From the NCBI GenBank assembly GCA_964624765.1, contig CAZUZO010000047.1, forward strand, positions 1 through 21,249: 21,249 bases of DNA, read 5' to 3'. Below the pieces are notes generated by a model. That model saw only the letters and a program-made list of their open reading frames with translations, was not told the origin of the DNA and did not search any database. This stretch comes from JAGTVB01 sp964624765. Lineage in GTDB: Bacteria > Pseudomonadota > Gammaproteobacteria > HK1. Shown in pieces: positions 7,436-15,099 of the stretch. The position numbers and the translations under genes are program-made. Position 1 is the stretch's first letter; every line of letters starts with the position of its first letter.

Positions 7436-8353
7436 TCAGCGCCGCTCTGGCAGCTCGGTTGCGGCATTATCGAACACCACGGGAAGAGTCAGCAAGGATA
7501 GCGAGCGATGAGTCATCATGGCCAATAACGAGGCAATGCTTTGGCGCATCTGCCGTCGGTCCACCACGAGGTCCACGGTGCCATGCTCCAATAAGAACTC
7601 GCTGCGCTGAAAACCCTCGGGAAGCTTCTCCCGCACCGTCTGCTCGATGACTCGCGGACCTGCGAATCCGATGAGTGCCTTCGGTTCGGCAATATTGATA
7701 TCCCCGAGCATGGCCAAGCTCGCCGACACGCCCCCCATGGTGGGGTCGGTCAGCACCGAGATAAAAGGCAGCGGCTCTCGCCTCATACGAGCGAGTGCAG
7801 CACTGGTTTTGGCCATCTGCATGAGGGAGTACAGGGCCTCCTGCATGCGAGCGCCTCCGCTGGCCGAAAAACACACCAGGGGAACGCGGTGCTCGAGGCA
7901 GGCTGTCACCCCGCGCACGAACCGTTCCCCCACCACCGAGCCCATGGATCCCCCTAAGAAATTGAACTCAAACGCTGCGGCGACCACTGGAATGCCCAGG
8001 ACTTGCCCGCGGATGACGACCAGGCTGTCCTTTTCCCCGGTCGCCTTCTGGGCTTGTGCCAGGCGATCCCGATAGCGCTTACTGTCCTTGAACTTCAAGC
8101 TATCGACGGGACTGAGCTCGGCACCGATTTCCAGCCATGGTTCGGGATCGAGGAACTGTTCCAGCCGCCGGCGCGCCGGCAGACGGCTGTGATGGCCGCA
8201 TTTCGGACACACTCCGAGGTTGCGCTCTAGCTCGGCCCGGTACAGCACACCGCCACACACGGCACACTTGGTCCACAGCCCCTCAGGAAAGCTGCGCTTA
8301 GCCTTCCCGTCCGTTCGAATCCGTGATGGGAGAAGTTTGGCAAACCAACTCAT
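7436..8353 (-). CDS. accD: Acetyl-CoA carboxylase carboxyltransferase, beta subunit
   Basis: The beta subunit of the carboxyltransferase half of acetyl-CoA carboxylase, which makes malonyl-CoA for fatty acid synthesis together with AccA, AccB and AccC. The N-terminal zinc ribbon has four cysteines (about residues 30, 33, 49 and 52) in CAVC and CPKC. The crotonase-like fold follows with FNFLGGSMGSVVGE, SASGGARMQE, LTDPTMGGVSAS and GFAGPRVIEQT. Length 305 is typical. It starts eight bases after the trpA stop. No strong Shine-Dalgarno is visible, in keeping with coupled translation. Confidence 0.97.
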   Translation of the reverse strand: MSWFAKLLPSRIRTDGKAKRSFPEGLWTKCAVCGGVLYRAELERNLGVCPKCGHHSRLPARRRLEQFLDPEPWLEIGAELSPVDSLKFKDSKRYRDRLAQAQKATGEKDSLVVIRGQVLGIPVVAAAFEFNFLGGSMGSVVGERFVRGVTACLEHRVPLVCFSASGGARMQEALYSLMQMAKTSAALARMRREPLPFISVLTDPTMGGVSASLAMLGDINIAEPKALIGFAGPRVIEQTVREKLPEGFQRSEFLLEHGTVDLVVDRRQMRQSIASLLAMMTHRSLSLLTLPVVFDNAATELPERR

Positions 8354-8361
8354 GCCGAGAT

Positions 8362-9183
8362 CTACGATCGCCCCCCACCGGCCACGTCCATCGCCCTTCG
8401 CATCTCAGACAGCAGCGTGGGCACCTCCGTGGGGATTGCCTCCCATCGATTCGCCAACGCTTCGATCCGTTGCACCAGCGCACTGCCCACCACCACCGCA
8501 TCGCTGATCATCGCGATGTTGGCCGCCGACTCGGGATCTCGAATACCGAAACCGACCCCGACGGGCAGCGCCGTTATCTGTCGGATCTCGGCGACCTTCG
8601 CGGCGACCGACCTGATATCCAGGTGGGCGGCGCCGGTGACACCTTTCAGCGAAACATAGTAGACAAAACCGCTGGCCATGGCGCAGATCTGGGTCATGCG
8701 AGCTTTGTCGCTGGTCGGCGCCAGCAGGAAGATCGGGTCGATCCCCTGGTCTCGCACCGTCTGGACCAAGGGGCTGGCTTCTTCCGGCGGTAGGTCCACG
8801 GTGATGACCCCATCCACACCGACTGCCGCAGCCGCTTCGGAGAAGGCGACGTAGCCCATCACTTCGATAGGGTTGAGGTATCCCATCAACACGATCGGTG
8901 TCTCAACATCGTCGGCTCGAAACGACTCGACCAAGGCAAGCACCTTGCGCAAGCTCATCCCGCTCGCCAGGGCCCGCTCGTTAGCACGCTGAATGACGGG
9001 ACCATCCGCCATCGGATCGGAAAACGGTACTCCCAGTTCGATGATGTCTCCACCCGCCGCCACCAGTGAGTGCATGAGCGGCAAGGTAACGGAAAGATCC
9101 GGATCGCCCGCCGTCACAAAAGGAACGAGGGCACATCGATCCTGGCGCTGCAAGCGCTCAAAGCAACCGCCGATCCGACTCAT
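8362..9183 (-). CDS. trpA: Tryptophan synthase alpha subunit
   Basis: A TIM-barrel protein of 273 residues that cleaves indole-3-glycerol phosphate to indole and glyceraldehyde 3-phosphate, passing indole through a tunnel to TrpB. The catalytic Glu49 (in DIIELGVPFSDP) and Asp60 (in MADGP) are present at the same numbers as in the Salmonella enzyme. GYLNPI, the GVDGVITVDLP phosphate-site region and the YYVSLKGVTG loop are intact. ATG overlaps the trpB stop as ATGA. Confidence 0.97.
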   Translation of the reverse strand: MSRIGGCFERLQRQDRCALVPFVTAGDPDLSVTLPLMHSLVAAGGDIIELGVPFSDPMADGPVIQRANERALASGMSLRKVLALVESFRADDVETPIVLMGYLNPIEVMGYVAFSEAAAAVGVDGVITVDLPPEEASPLVQTVRDQGIDPIFLLAPTSDKARMTQICAMASGFVYYVSLKGVTGAAHLDIRSVAAKVAEIRQITALPVGVGFGIRDPESAANIAMISDAVVVGSALVQRIEALANRWEAIPTEVPTLLSEMRRAMDVAGGGRS

Positions 9184-10412
9184 ACGGTGATGCCTCCGTG
9201 CGCCGCAACGGTATGAATATCTTTGTCTCCCCGGCCGGAGAGGTTAACGATGAGCACCTCCTCTGGCGACATGCGCTGGGCCAGCGAGCCCGCGTAAGCG
9301 AGGGCGTGGCTAGACTCCAAGGCGGGGAGAATGCCCTCGCTGCGGGTCAAGTCATGAAAGGCCTGAAGCGCTTCGGCATCCGTGACCGACACGTAAGTAG
9401 CCCGACCGGTATCCTTTAGCCAGGCATGCTCGGGACCGACCCCTGGATAATCGAGCCCCGCCGAGATGGAATGAGTCGTTTGAATTTGCCCATCCTCATC
9501 GGTCATCAAATAGGTCCGATTGCCGTGCAACACCCCCGGTCTCCCCGCACACAGAGGCGCCGCGTGTCGACCCGTCGCCAGGCCCTCCCCGGCCGCCTCG
9601 ACGCCGTAAAGAGCCACCTCTCGGTCGCCCAGAAACGGGTAAAATAGTCCCAGCGCGTTGGATCCGCCCCCGACGCAGGCGACCAGTGCATCCGGCAAGC
9701 GGCCCGCCTGCTCCAGGCTCTGGGCCCGTGCCTCTCTGCCTATCACTGACTGGAAGTCTCTGACCATACGGGGATAGGGGTGGGGGCCCGCAACCGAGCC
9801 GATGATGTAGAACGTGTCATCCACCTGGGTGACCCAGTCCCTGAGGGCCTCGTTGAGGGCGTCCTTGAGGGTCTTGGAACCGGAAGCGACCGGTACCACT
9901 TCGGCGCCGAGCAGCTTCATCCGATACACGTTGATAGCTTGGCGTTTGATGTCCGTTTCGCCCATGTACACCACGCACTCCAACCCGAGCCGGGCCGCCA
10001 CGGTGGCCACCGCCACACCGTGCTGGCCGGCACCCGTCTCGGCGATCACGCGGCGTTTGCCCATGCGCTTGGCGAGTAATGCCTGCCCGACCGTGTTGTT
10101 GATCTTGTGCGCGCCGGTATGGTTGAGGTCCTCTCGCTTTAAGTATATCTGCGCGCCCCCGAGCTGGGTGGACCAGCGCTTGGCAAAATAGAGCGGCGAT
10201 GGACGTCCCACGTAGTGTTTGAGGTCTTGCCCAAACTCCGTTAAGAACGACACATCGGTACAACATTGCTCATAGGCATCGCACAGGTCCTGCAGCGGTC
10301 GCATGAGGGTTTCGGATACAAACTGCCCACCGTAAACCCCAAAATGACCGTTCTCGTCAGGGAATCTCCCCACCAACGCATCGTCACCCGTTCGACTTTG
10401 AGCAATCTGCAC
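9180..10412 (-). CDS. trpB: Tryptophan synthase beta subunit
   Basis: The PLP-dependent subunit that condenses indole with serine to form tryptophan, partner of TrpA. The PLP lysine is in HTGAHKINN (about residue 103 from the chosen start). The phosphate-binding loop CVGGGSNALG and the GRGDKDIHT tail are intact. There is no ATG at the 5' end. The frame can begin at TTG 10430, GTG 10421 or GTG 10412. I chose GTG 10412 because GGAG lies eight bases upstream, giving 410 residues and starting shortly before the conserved FPDENGHFGVYGG. With this start the gene overlaps the 3' end of trpF by 29 bases, suggesting coupling. Confidence 0.96.
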   Translation of the reverse strand: MQIAQSRTGDDALVGRFPDENGHFGVYGGQFVSETLMRPLQDLCDAYEQCCTDVSFLTEFGQDLKHYVGRPSPLYFAKRWSTQLGGAQIYLKREDLNHTGAHKINNTVGQALLAKRMGKRRVIAETGAGQHGVAVATVAARLGLECVVYMGETDIKRQAINVYRMKLLGAEVVPVASGSKTLKDALNEALRDWVTQVDDTFYIIGSVAGPHPYPRMVRDFQSVIGREARAQSLEQAGRLPDALVACVGGGSNALGLFYPFLGDREVALYGVEAAGEGLATGRHAAPLCAGRPGVLHGNRTYLMTDEDGQIQTTHSISAGLDYPGVGPEHAWLKDTGRATYVSVTDAEALQAFHDLTRSEGILPALESSHALAYAGSLAQRMSPEEVLIVNLSGRGDKDIHTVAAHGGITV

Positions 10413-11052
10413 GATGAACACTCCGAACAAAAGCCACTAACTTTGAATGGTCTTTCTGACCCTTGGAGGACTCGACTCCACCGCTGACGTCCACGGCAAA
10501 AGGGCGCACCTGCAACACAGCCCCGGCCACATTTTCCGGCGTGAGGCCTCCGGCCAGGATGGCCCGCGCGCGAAAAGACTCAGGAATTAACGTCCAGTCG
10601 AACACTTTCCCCGTCCCTCCCGGCATCCCGACCGCAAACGTGTCTAGGAGCAAGGCGCGGGCCGCGGCATAACGCTTGCCGTAGGCAACCAGATCGACAC
10701 CCGGTTTCATGGCCACTGCCTTAATGTAGGGTAACCCGAAGCCGGCGCAAGTCCCAGGATCCTCTTGGCCATGAAACTGCAGCGCGTCGATGCGCACCTC
10801 GCCTAACACACGGCGAATGAAATCCGGCTTGGCATCCACGAACAGGCCCACCACCGTCACGAAAGGCGGTAACGAGTCCACGATGGCTCGGGCCTGATTC
10901 GGCTCGACCCACCGCGGACTTTGCGGATAAAAGACCAGCCCAATGGCGTCTGCCCCGAGCGCCCCCGCACACCGGCCATCCTCCACACGCGTGATCCCAC
11001 AGATTTTTATCCGGGTCCGTCCCGCTGGATGCCGGTCTGCGACCTCAGCCAT
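10384..11052 (-). CDS. trpF: Phosphoribosylanthranilate isomerase
   Basis: A 222-residue TIM-barrel enzyme of tryptophan synthesis that isomerises phosphoribosylanthranilate to the CdRP intermediate. The catalytic cysteine is in IKICGITR (about residue 18), the catalytic aspartate is in KVFDWTLIP, and LAGGLTPENV plus DVSGGVESSKGQKD form the phosphate site. It lies 104 bases after truA and overlaps trpB. The ATG at 11052 gives about 13 residues before the first strand, slightly long but acceptable; its Shine-Dalgarno is weak. Confidence 0.95.
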   Translation of the reverse strand: MAEVADRHPAGRTRIKICGITRVEDGRCAGALGADAIGLVFYPQSPRWVEPNQARAIVDSLPPFVTVVGLFVDAKPDFIRRVLGEVRIDALQFHGQEDPGTCAGFGLPYIKAVAMKPGVDLVAYGKRYAAARALLLDTFAVGMPGGTGKVFDWTLIPESFRARAILAGGLTPENVAGAVLQVRPFAVDVSGGVESSKGQKDHSKLVAFVRSVHRADCSKSNG

Positions 11053-11156
11053 CTCGGTCGTTCAAAGGCGTGATCCGAATCCTCGCTGCTGGAGTACCCC
11101 GTGCACCTCGTGGTCGCGCGGCACACCAAGGTCTTTCTCAACTTCTCAGAGCTCGA

Positions 11157-11936
11157 TTACCCCACCACGGCCGGCGCAGAGAGGCGCGCAATGCCAAAAT
11201 GGGGAGGATAGTCGACACCCACCAAATACAGCCCGTCGGGCGGAGCCGTGATGCCTCCTCGAGTGCGGTCGCGCGACTCCATCACTTCGCGCGCCCACTG
11301 CGGCGGGTTTTTCCCCGTCCCCACGGCCATCAACACGCCGGCGATGTTCCGTACCATGTGGTGCAAAAATCCATTGGCCACCACGTCGATGGACAGCCAC
11401 TCAGCATTCCGACGCACTTCCAGGCGATGAATCCTTCGTACCGGGTTGCGTGCCTGGCAGGCAAACGCCCGATACGCCGAGAAGTCGTGCTCTCCCAAGA
11501 GATAATCGCCGGCGGCCTGCATCGCCGATTCGTCTAACCATCGGCACTCCCAGGTCACGCGACCTTGCCACAGCGCGGGGCGAACGGAGCGATTCAAAAT
11601 GAGGTATTGGTAATGACGACTACGGGCCGAAAAACGTGCGTGGAAGGTACGCTCGACGGACCGAGCCCAGGTCACACTGACGTCCCGTGGCAGGTTCGAG
11701 TTGGTGCCCAAGGTCCAGGCGCGCTCACTTCTGACGCTGGCGGTATCGAAGTGCACGACTTGCCCATGGGCGTGCACACCGGCGTCGGTGCGGCCCGCAC
11801 AGATCGTGTGAATAGGCTGCGCCGCGACCCGGGCCAGCGCCCTCTCTATTTCTCCTTGAACCGTTCGAGCCGCAGGCTGGCGCTCCCAGCCTGCGAAATT
11901 TCGGCCATCGTATTCGATTCGCAGCGCGATCCTCAT
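11157..11936 (-). CDS. truA: tRNA pseudouridine(38-40) synthase
   Basis: TruA modifies U38-U40 in the anticodon arm of many tRNAs. The catalytic aspartate is in GRTDAGVHA (about residue 51). The N-terminal MRIALRIEYDGRNFAGWERQ, the HYQYLILN strand, the HDFSAYRAFACQ region and FLHHMVRNIAGVLM are characteristic. The frame can start two codons earlier at TTG, but ATG at 11936 gives the usual MRIAL N-terminus and 259 residues. It is the first gene of the minus-strand metabolic block, and a good candidate promoter lies immediately upstream. Confidence 0.96.
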   Translation of the reverse strand: MRIALRIEYDGRNFAGWERQPAARTVQGEIERALARVAAQPIHTICAGRTDAGVHAHGQVVHFDTASVRSERAWTLGTNSNLPRDVSVTWARSVERTFHARFSARSRHYQYLILNRSVRPALWQGRVTWECRWLDESAMQAAGDYLLGEHDFSAYRAFACQARNPVRRIHRLEVRRNAEWLSIDVVANGFLHHMVRNIAGVLMAVGTGKNPPQWAREVMESRDRTRGGITAPPDGLYLVGVDYPPHFGIARLSAPAVVG

Positions 11937-11964
11937 AACCAAGCCAAAGCGGGCTGCCGATTAA

Positions 11965-11993
11965 ATTATCGGCCTTTAGAGTGAGTCTAGCAA
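11965..11993 (-). promoter_or_regulatory. Candidate promoter for truA-trpFBA-accD operon
   Basis: On the minus strand TTGCTA (11993-11988) and GATAAT (11970-11965) are separated by exactly 17 bases, a good sigma-70 arrangement ending about 29 bases before the truA ATG. The same site holds GCCGATAA (11973-11966), which equals the -10 octamer of flagellar sigma-28 promoters, but no TAAAGTTT-like -35 sits at the right spacing, so sigma-70 is the simpler reading. Confidence 0.5.
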
Positions 11994-12034
11994 GCGACAC
12001 CGCCTGATCGCACGCTCAGCTCCTGTTGCTCCAT

Positions 12035-12055
12035 CGGCCGGGCGCCGACCGGCCG
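12035..12055. other. GC-rich inverted repeat downstream of flgL
   Basis: CGGCCGG (12035-12041) and CCGGCCG (12049-12055) form a 7-bp dyad 16 bases after the flgL stop. It could help end the flagellar transcript, but no T-run follows on the minus strand, so an intrinsic terminator is not established. Confidence 0.3.
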
Positions 12056-12070
12056 GCACCTCTTGGCAGT

Positions 12071-13264
12071 TTACAAGAAATTGAACAGGGAAAGATTCTG
12101 CAGACGCACGAACGACTGCTGCGCCGCCTGCAGGCCTGCCAGCTGCTGGTTGAGGCGAGTGATGGCCTCGGCGTAATCCAGGTCCTGAATCTCCGAAAGG
12201 GTCTGTTTGAGGTGCAGGGCCACATCCTCGTTAGCCTGCCTCGCGTTGTCGATGGCGCTCAGCCGTGCGCCGATCCCGGCCCGCACTCGGCGCGTGTTTT
12301 CCAAGGCTTGGTCGAGGTCGGTGAGAGCCCGGTTGATGTCGTTGCTCAACCGCGCCCCGCCGCCGGCATCGGAAGACGAATTGAACGCCTCGATGAGATT
12401 TTGCACGGTGCGAAACATGTCTTGGTGGGCGCTCGGGCTCAAGCTGAAGCGATCCCCAGGCTGGGGCGCCCCGCTGATGGTCACCTGAATGCCGGCGAAG
12501 CGAATGGCTTCGCCGCTCACAAACGACCGCGTCTCGCTGCTGCCGGCCGCCTCATCGATGAGCTGCAAGCTGTCCGGTGGATCATCGAACACCAGGGTAT
12601 AGTCACCGCCCGTCCACTGTGCGGCCTGCAACACCGTTCCCCCATCGATCACCCCATTGCCGACATTGGACGGCGCGGCTTCGGTGACAAAGGTGCCATT
12701 GCCGTTGGCGATCGTCATGAACACCGCGCTGCCCGCATCACCCAAGGCCAGGGAGTAACCGGGGGCGATGGGCAGTCGGCGGCGGCCGTCGTCACCCCCG
12801 TAGTCGACCCCGCCGGCGGCGCGCACGAAAGGCTGCGTGTGCACTTTGTCGCCGGCGAACAAATACTCGTTATTGCCATCCTGGCTGTTGGCCAGCCCCA
12901 ACAACTCCTCCAGGCGCTCGCCGATCTCCACCGCCAGGGCCTGGCGGTCGCTGGCGCGATAGGCGCCGTTATGCCCCTGGATAGCCAGTTCCCTGATCCG
13001 CTGCAGCACATTATCCACCCCTTCCAGGGCAGATTCTTCCACCGCCAAGCGCCGTCGCGCCGCTTCCCCATGGCGTTGGTACTGGCCGTTGAGGGCCAAC
13101 AACTCGTTGATATCGAGAATACGCTTGGCCCCCAAGGGATCATCCGCCGGAGTCAGAATACGCTGCCCGGTGGCCACCTGCAGCTGGGTCTTCGCCAGCC
13201 GAGCCTGCTGCTGCTGGATGGCGTCCACACCTTGGCGAAACAACAACGGGGTAGAAATGCGCAT
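12071..13264 (-). CDS. flgL: Flagellar hook-filament junction protein FlgL (HAP3)
   Basis: Structural protein forming the junction between hook and flagellin filament, exported through the flagellar type III apparatus. The N-terminus MRISTPLLFRQGVDAIQQQQARL, the TGQRILTPADDPLGAKRIL motif and a long coiled-coil-forming N-terminal helix are typical, as is the C-terminal helix with YAEAITRLNQQLAGLQAAQQSF. Length is 397, within the family range. Two tandem ATGs are present; the second (13264) has GAGG six bases upstream, whereas the first (13267) is only three away, so I prefer the second. It follows flgK by under 20 bases. Confidence 0.95.
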   Translation of the reverse strand: MRISTPLLFRQGVDAIQQQQARLAKTQLQVATGQRILTPADDPLGAKRILDINELLALNGQYQRHGEAARRRLAVEESALEGVDNVLQRIRELAIQGHNGAYRASDRQALAVEIGERLEELLGLANSQDGNNEYLFAGDKVHTQPFVRAAGGVDYGGDDGRRRLPIAPGYSLALGDAGSAVFMTIANGNGTFVTEAAPSNVGNGVIDGGTVLQAAQWTGGDYTLVFDDPPDSLQLIDEAAGSSETRSFVSGEAIRFAGIQVTISGAPQPGDRFSLSPSAHQDMFRTVQNLIEAFNSSSDAGGGARLSNDINRALTDLDQALENTRRVRAGIGARLSAIDNARQANEDVALHLKQTLSEIQDLDYAEAITRLNQQLAGLQAAQQSFVRLQNLSLFNFL

Positions 13265-13281
13265 CATTCACCTCTTGACGT

Positions 13282-14940
13282 TTACCTTCCCACCGCCGCC
13301 AGCAAGCTGCTCAAGACCTCATCGGCCACCGCAATGAAGCGGGCGCTGGCCTGATAGGCCTGCTGATAACGTAGCAGGTTCGCTGCTTCCTCATCCAGAT
13401 TGACCCCCGCGACCTGCTCGCGGGCCTCCATCACTTGCTGCAACAGGATTTCCTGAGCGCCGCGCTGCGTCTCAGCTCGGCGGGTGGTGGCCCCCACGCT
13501 GACCACCAGCTGGCCGTAAGCCTCTTCGTAAGTCGCACTTTGGTTGGCCAGGGTGGGCGTGGTCTGCAGCGCCGCCAGAGCCAGTGCATTGCGATTATCT
13601 CCCACGCTGCCGGAATGCCCGGCGGCGATCGCGCGCTCATCGGTGATGGCCAGCTGGATGTCGCGGGCAGCGCGGTGGGTGGGTTGAAGGAGAAACCGAT
13701 CCCCCGCCGTCAGCCCCGACACATCGATGCGCAGACCGTCCTGCGGCAGCTCGATGCTCCCCAGGGGGGCGTCGAAAACTTCGACGCTGTTGTCCGAGAT
13801 GCGGGTGAGGCGATAGCGTGTGCCATCATAGTCCAACAGGTAGTCGCTGGGGCTGAGCTTGTGTGGGTCGGTGACCACCACCCCCGGAGCAGCCCCACCT
13901 GGAGAATTCAGCTGATGGCTGTGCACCCCGTGCGCGCTTCTCGACTCCAACGGGGCAAAAAAAGCCTCTCCAGGATTCCCCGCCAAGTCCACACCCTGCC
14001 GGTGCTGCCCATTGAAGGTCTCCGCCAGCGCGATCGCGACGCGGCCCACGGCATTTTGCGCTGGGTCCAATACCTGGCTGCGAAACTCCAACACGGCACC
14101 GATCTCCCCTCCTCTGAGAGCGTCCGAGATCACCGCCCGGGCCTCCCCCGTCGTGATGGCGATCTCGTGGCGATTGGGATCGAAGGCATTGGGCACGCTA
14201 GTGAGGGAGGCGACATGGCTTCCGGTGACCAACGCCTGCCCATTCCCGATGGTAATATTGAGGGCGCCGTCGTCCTGCTCGAGGGTCGTGATCCCGATAC
14301 GCTCGGCGAGCTGGCGAACCAGCTCATCGCGGCGATCCCGCAGATCGTTGGCAGGTTGGCCGCCGGTAGCACCTTCCGCCTCGATGATGCCGCGATTGAG
14401 ATCGGCTACGGCATTTGCCAAGCCATCGACCTCCTGCACCAGCCCTGACAGCCGCTCGTCGGCGGCCTGCCCGAGCTCTGCCAATTGGCTGTCAAGGGTA
14501 TGGAAGCGCTGCACCAGTCCTTCACCTTCGCTCAGCACCAGCTGGCGAGCAGGCAGGGAAGCAGGATCCTCGGCCAGGTCGTGCAGCGCGGCGAAGAAAT
14601 TCTGCAGGGCCGATGAGAGGCCACTGGCCGGCGCCGCCAGCAGGCCATCGACGCGCGCGGCCAAAGCATAAAATGCCTCACTGTAGGTGTGACTGGAGGT
14701 GCTGGTACGCAGCTGAGTGGTGAGGAATTGGTCATAGGACCGGCGCACGGAGTTGACATCGACTCCCTTGCCGATGAACCCGTTACCCGCCCCTTGCGCT
14801 GGCTTGGCCACCAAGTCCACCCGCTGACGGCTGTAGCCGGGCGTATTGACATTGGCGATGTTGTGCCCGGCGTTGGCGAGGCCGCGCTGGGAAGCCATCA
14901 GGCCGGACACACCCACGCCGAATAATTTGCTTAAACTCAT
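13282..14940 (-). CDS. flgK: Flagellar hook-associated protein FlgK (HAP1)
   Basis: First hook-filament junction protein, 552 residues, extracellular after export. It begins with the flagellar rod/hook helix and SGLMASQRGLANAGHNIANVNTPGYSRQRV (about residues 12-41 carry the rod-family motif). It ends with the matching C-terminal heptad region VNLDEEAANLLRYQQAYQ and a final helix. ATG at 14940 is preceded by a strong GGGGAGG Shine-Dalgarno about nine bases upstream. That site abuts the CTCAG flank of the repeat element lying between flgJ and flgK. Confidence 0.96.
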   Translation of the reverse strand: MSLSKLFGVGVSGLMASQRGLANAGHNIANVNTPGYSRQRVDLVAKPAQGAGNGFIGKGVDVNSVRRSYDQFLTTQLRTSTSSHTYSEAFYALAARVDGLLAAPASGLSSALQNFFAALHDLAEDPASLPARQLVLSEGEGLVQRFHTLDSQLAELGQAADERLSGLVQEVDGLANAVADLNRGIIEAEGATGGQPANDLRDRRDELVRQLAERIGITTLEQDDGALNITIGNGQALVTGSHVASLTSVPNAFDPNRHEIAITTGEARAVISDALRGGEIGAVLEFRSQVLDPAQNAVGRVAIALAETFNGQHRQGVDLAGNPGEAFFAPLESRSAHGVHSHQLNSPGGAAPGVVVTDPHKLSPSDYLLDYDGTRYRLTRISDNSVEVFDAPLGSIELPQDGLRIDVSGLTAGDRFLLQPTHRAARDIQLAITDERAIAAGHSGSVGDNRNALALAALQTTPTLANQSATYEEAYGQLVVSVGATTRRAETQRGAQEILLQQVMEAREQVAGVNLDEEAANLLRYQQAYQASARFIAVADEVLSSLLAAVGR

Positions 14941-14955
14941 CGATCACAACCTCCC

Positions 14956-15099
14956 CTCAGAGCTTGTGAAAAAACCGTCACGAGCGGCACGAGAGCAAGG
15001 CGGACGGCGCCAAGCCGAGAGACATATCAATAGGCGAGGAGCGAGCCCCGCCCAACGCCGCTATCAGGCCGTGTAGCAGGTTTTTTCACAAACTCTCAG
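14956..15099 (-). repeat. MITE-like element, copy 3 (134 bp, inverted)
   Basis: Positions 14961-15094 start AGCTTGTGAAAAAACC and end GGTTTTTTCACAAACT, each one base off the consensus terminal repeat. CTCAG flanks it on both sides (14956-14960 and 15095-15099). Relative to copies 1 and 2 it is inverted and lacks five bases in the centre (CCTATTGATATG instead of CCTATCTATCTGATATG). It fills the gap between flgJ and flgK, splitting the flagellar cluster, and its flank contains the flgJ TGA stop (15096-15098). Confidence 0.75.

Noticed and set aside
12026..13354. Long plus-strand frame of 442 codons opposite flgL
   Set aside because: It is antisense to a clear flgL gene. Its length follows from high GC content, and its translation has no domain signature.
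13435..14448. Long plus-strand frame of 337 codons opposite flgK
   Set aside because: It is antisense to flgK, whose N- and C-terminal motifs are unmistakable. The reverse frame is open because of GC-biased codons.
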